Source: Acidobacteriaceae bacterium
GTDB lineage: Bacteria; Acidobacteriota; Terriglobia; Terriglobales; Acidobacteriaceae
Assembly (NCBI GenBank): GCA_003152795.1
Contig: PMBA01000434.1
Span: 1-5,286 of the forward strand
Reading direction: 5' to 3'
Length of the DNA: 5,286 nt
The translations under genes and the position numbers were made by a program. Position 1 is the first letter of the stretch, and each line of letters opens with the position of its first letter. This document shows, piece after piece, positions 4,900 to 5,286 of the stretch. The notes beneath the pieces are model-generated. The model was not told where the DNA came from, did not search any database, and was given only the letters and a program-made list of their open reading frames with translations.

Positions 4900-5286
4900 T
4901 TACTTGCCCTGCGCGACCGCTTCGCGTTCCCCAACCTGCTGGCGCCACATCGCGTAGTACAGCCCTTTTTGGTCAAGCAACTCCGAGTGCCGCCCAAATT
5001 CAACGATGCGTCCACGCTCCAGCACATAGATCCGGTCGGCATGCATGACGGTCGAGAGCCGATGCGCAATCAGGATCGTGATTGCTTCCTGATTCGTAGC
5101 CACCTCGCGAATCGTGCGGCTGATTTCTTCCTCCGTCAGCGAATCCAGCGACGAAGTCGCTTCGTCGAACACCAGCAACTGGGGATGCCGCAAGAGTGCG
5201 CGAGCGATCGAAAGGCGCTGTTTCTCGCCACCCGATACTTTCACTCCACCTTCGCCGATCAGCGTGTCCAAGCCGCGGTCGGCGCG
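4900..5286 (-). CDS. ABC transporter ATP-binding protein, C-terminal fragment (exporter, MsbA-like type)
   Basis: The last 128 residues of an ABC ATPase whose start lies beyond the right edge. Seen in the fragment are GLDTLIGEGGVKVSGGEKQR (split as 5-24), which holds the signature motif SGGEK; the Walker B and D-loop LLVFDEATSSLDS (37-49) with the catalytic glutamate E42; the H-loop histidine in IAHRLST (73-79; H75); and the tail ERGRIVEFGRHSELL (90-104). The wording GEGGVKVSGGEKQRLSIARALL and ATSSLDS is typical of half-size exporters (ABCB/MsbA type), in which the ATPase is fused to a six-helix membrane domain upstream; that domain is not in view, so the substrate cannot be inferred. The frame is open to the last base. 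Confidence 0.93.
   Translation of the reverse strand, partial: RADRGLDTLIGEGGVKVSGGEKQRLSIARALLRHPQLLVFDEATSSLDSLTEEEISRTIREVATNQEAITILIAHRLSTVMHADRIYVLERGRIVEFGRHSELLDQKGLYYAMWRQQVGEREAVAQGK

Noticed and set aside
4410..5048. Plus-strand open frame of 212 codons overlapping the reductase and the ABC gene
   Set aside because: It is out of frame with the reductase and antisense to the ABC ATPase; composition is Arg/Pro/Ser-rich with no motif.

Overview
The window looks like ordinary chromosomal DNA from a GC-rich, non-enteric bacterium. An acidobacterium is the best guess. The support is the style of the proteins (a Tat-type signal on a small DsrE-like protein, a nicotinate phosphoribosyltransferase with a variant active-site loop), the moderately high GC content, and intergenic palindromes and CTCTGCGG-type repeats that recall acidobacterial genomes. 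The taxon is an inference and no single marker in the window proves it.

Layout from left to right. The left edge cuts through the 5' part of mazG on the minus strand, a house-cleaning NTP pyrophosphohydrolase. A 195-base spacer separates it from a divergent plus-strand gene for a 155-residue, probably Tat-exported DsrE/YchN-like protein. That gene converges on a minus-strand glycerophosphodiester phosphodiesterase gene. The next non-coding stretch (about 180 bases) holds two palindromic hairpins with the same core and a short CTCTGCGGT-type repeat, the least explained DNA in the window. Upstream of it, on the minus strand, two small genes sit close together: a coiled-coil protein with a CPCC cysteine motif and a small membrane protein.

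A short divergent promoter region leads into a two-gene plus-strand operon: pncB (nicotinate phosphoribosyltransferase, NAD salvage) followed 9 bases later by an aldo/keto reductase with an intact catalytic tetrad. A GC-rich hairpin flanked by A-rich and T-rich sides closes this operon. It also faces the 3' end of a minus-strand ABC exporter ATPase gene that runs off the right edge.

Together the recognisable genes cover nucleotide clean-up, lipid head-group breakdown, NAD(P) supply with an NAD(P)-dependent reductase, and export. No phage, insertion sequence, CRISPR array, tRNA, rRNA or toxin-antitoxin pair is visible. I found no convincing new multi-gene system. The leads most worth following are the repeat cluster, the exported DsrE-like protein, the small CPCC/membrane pair and the pncB-reductase coupling.
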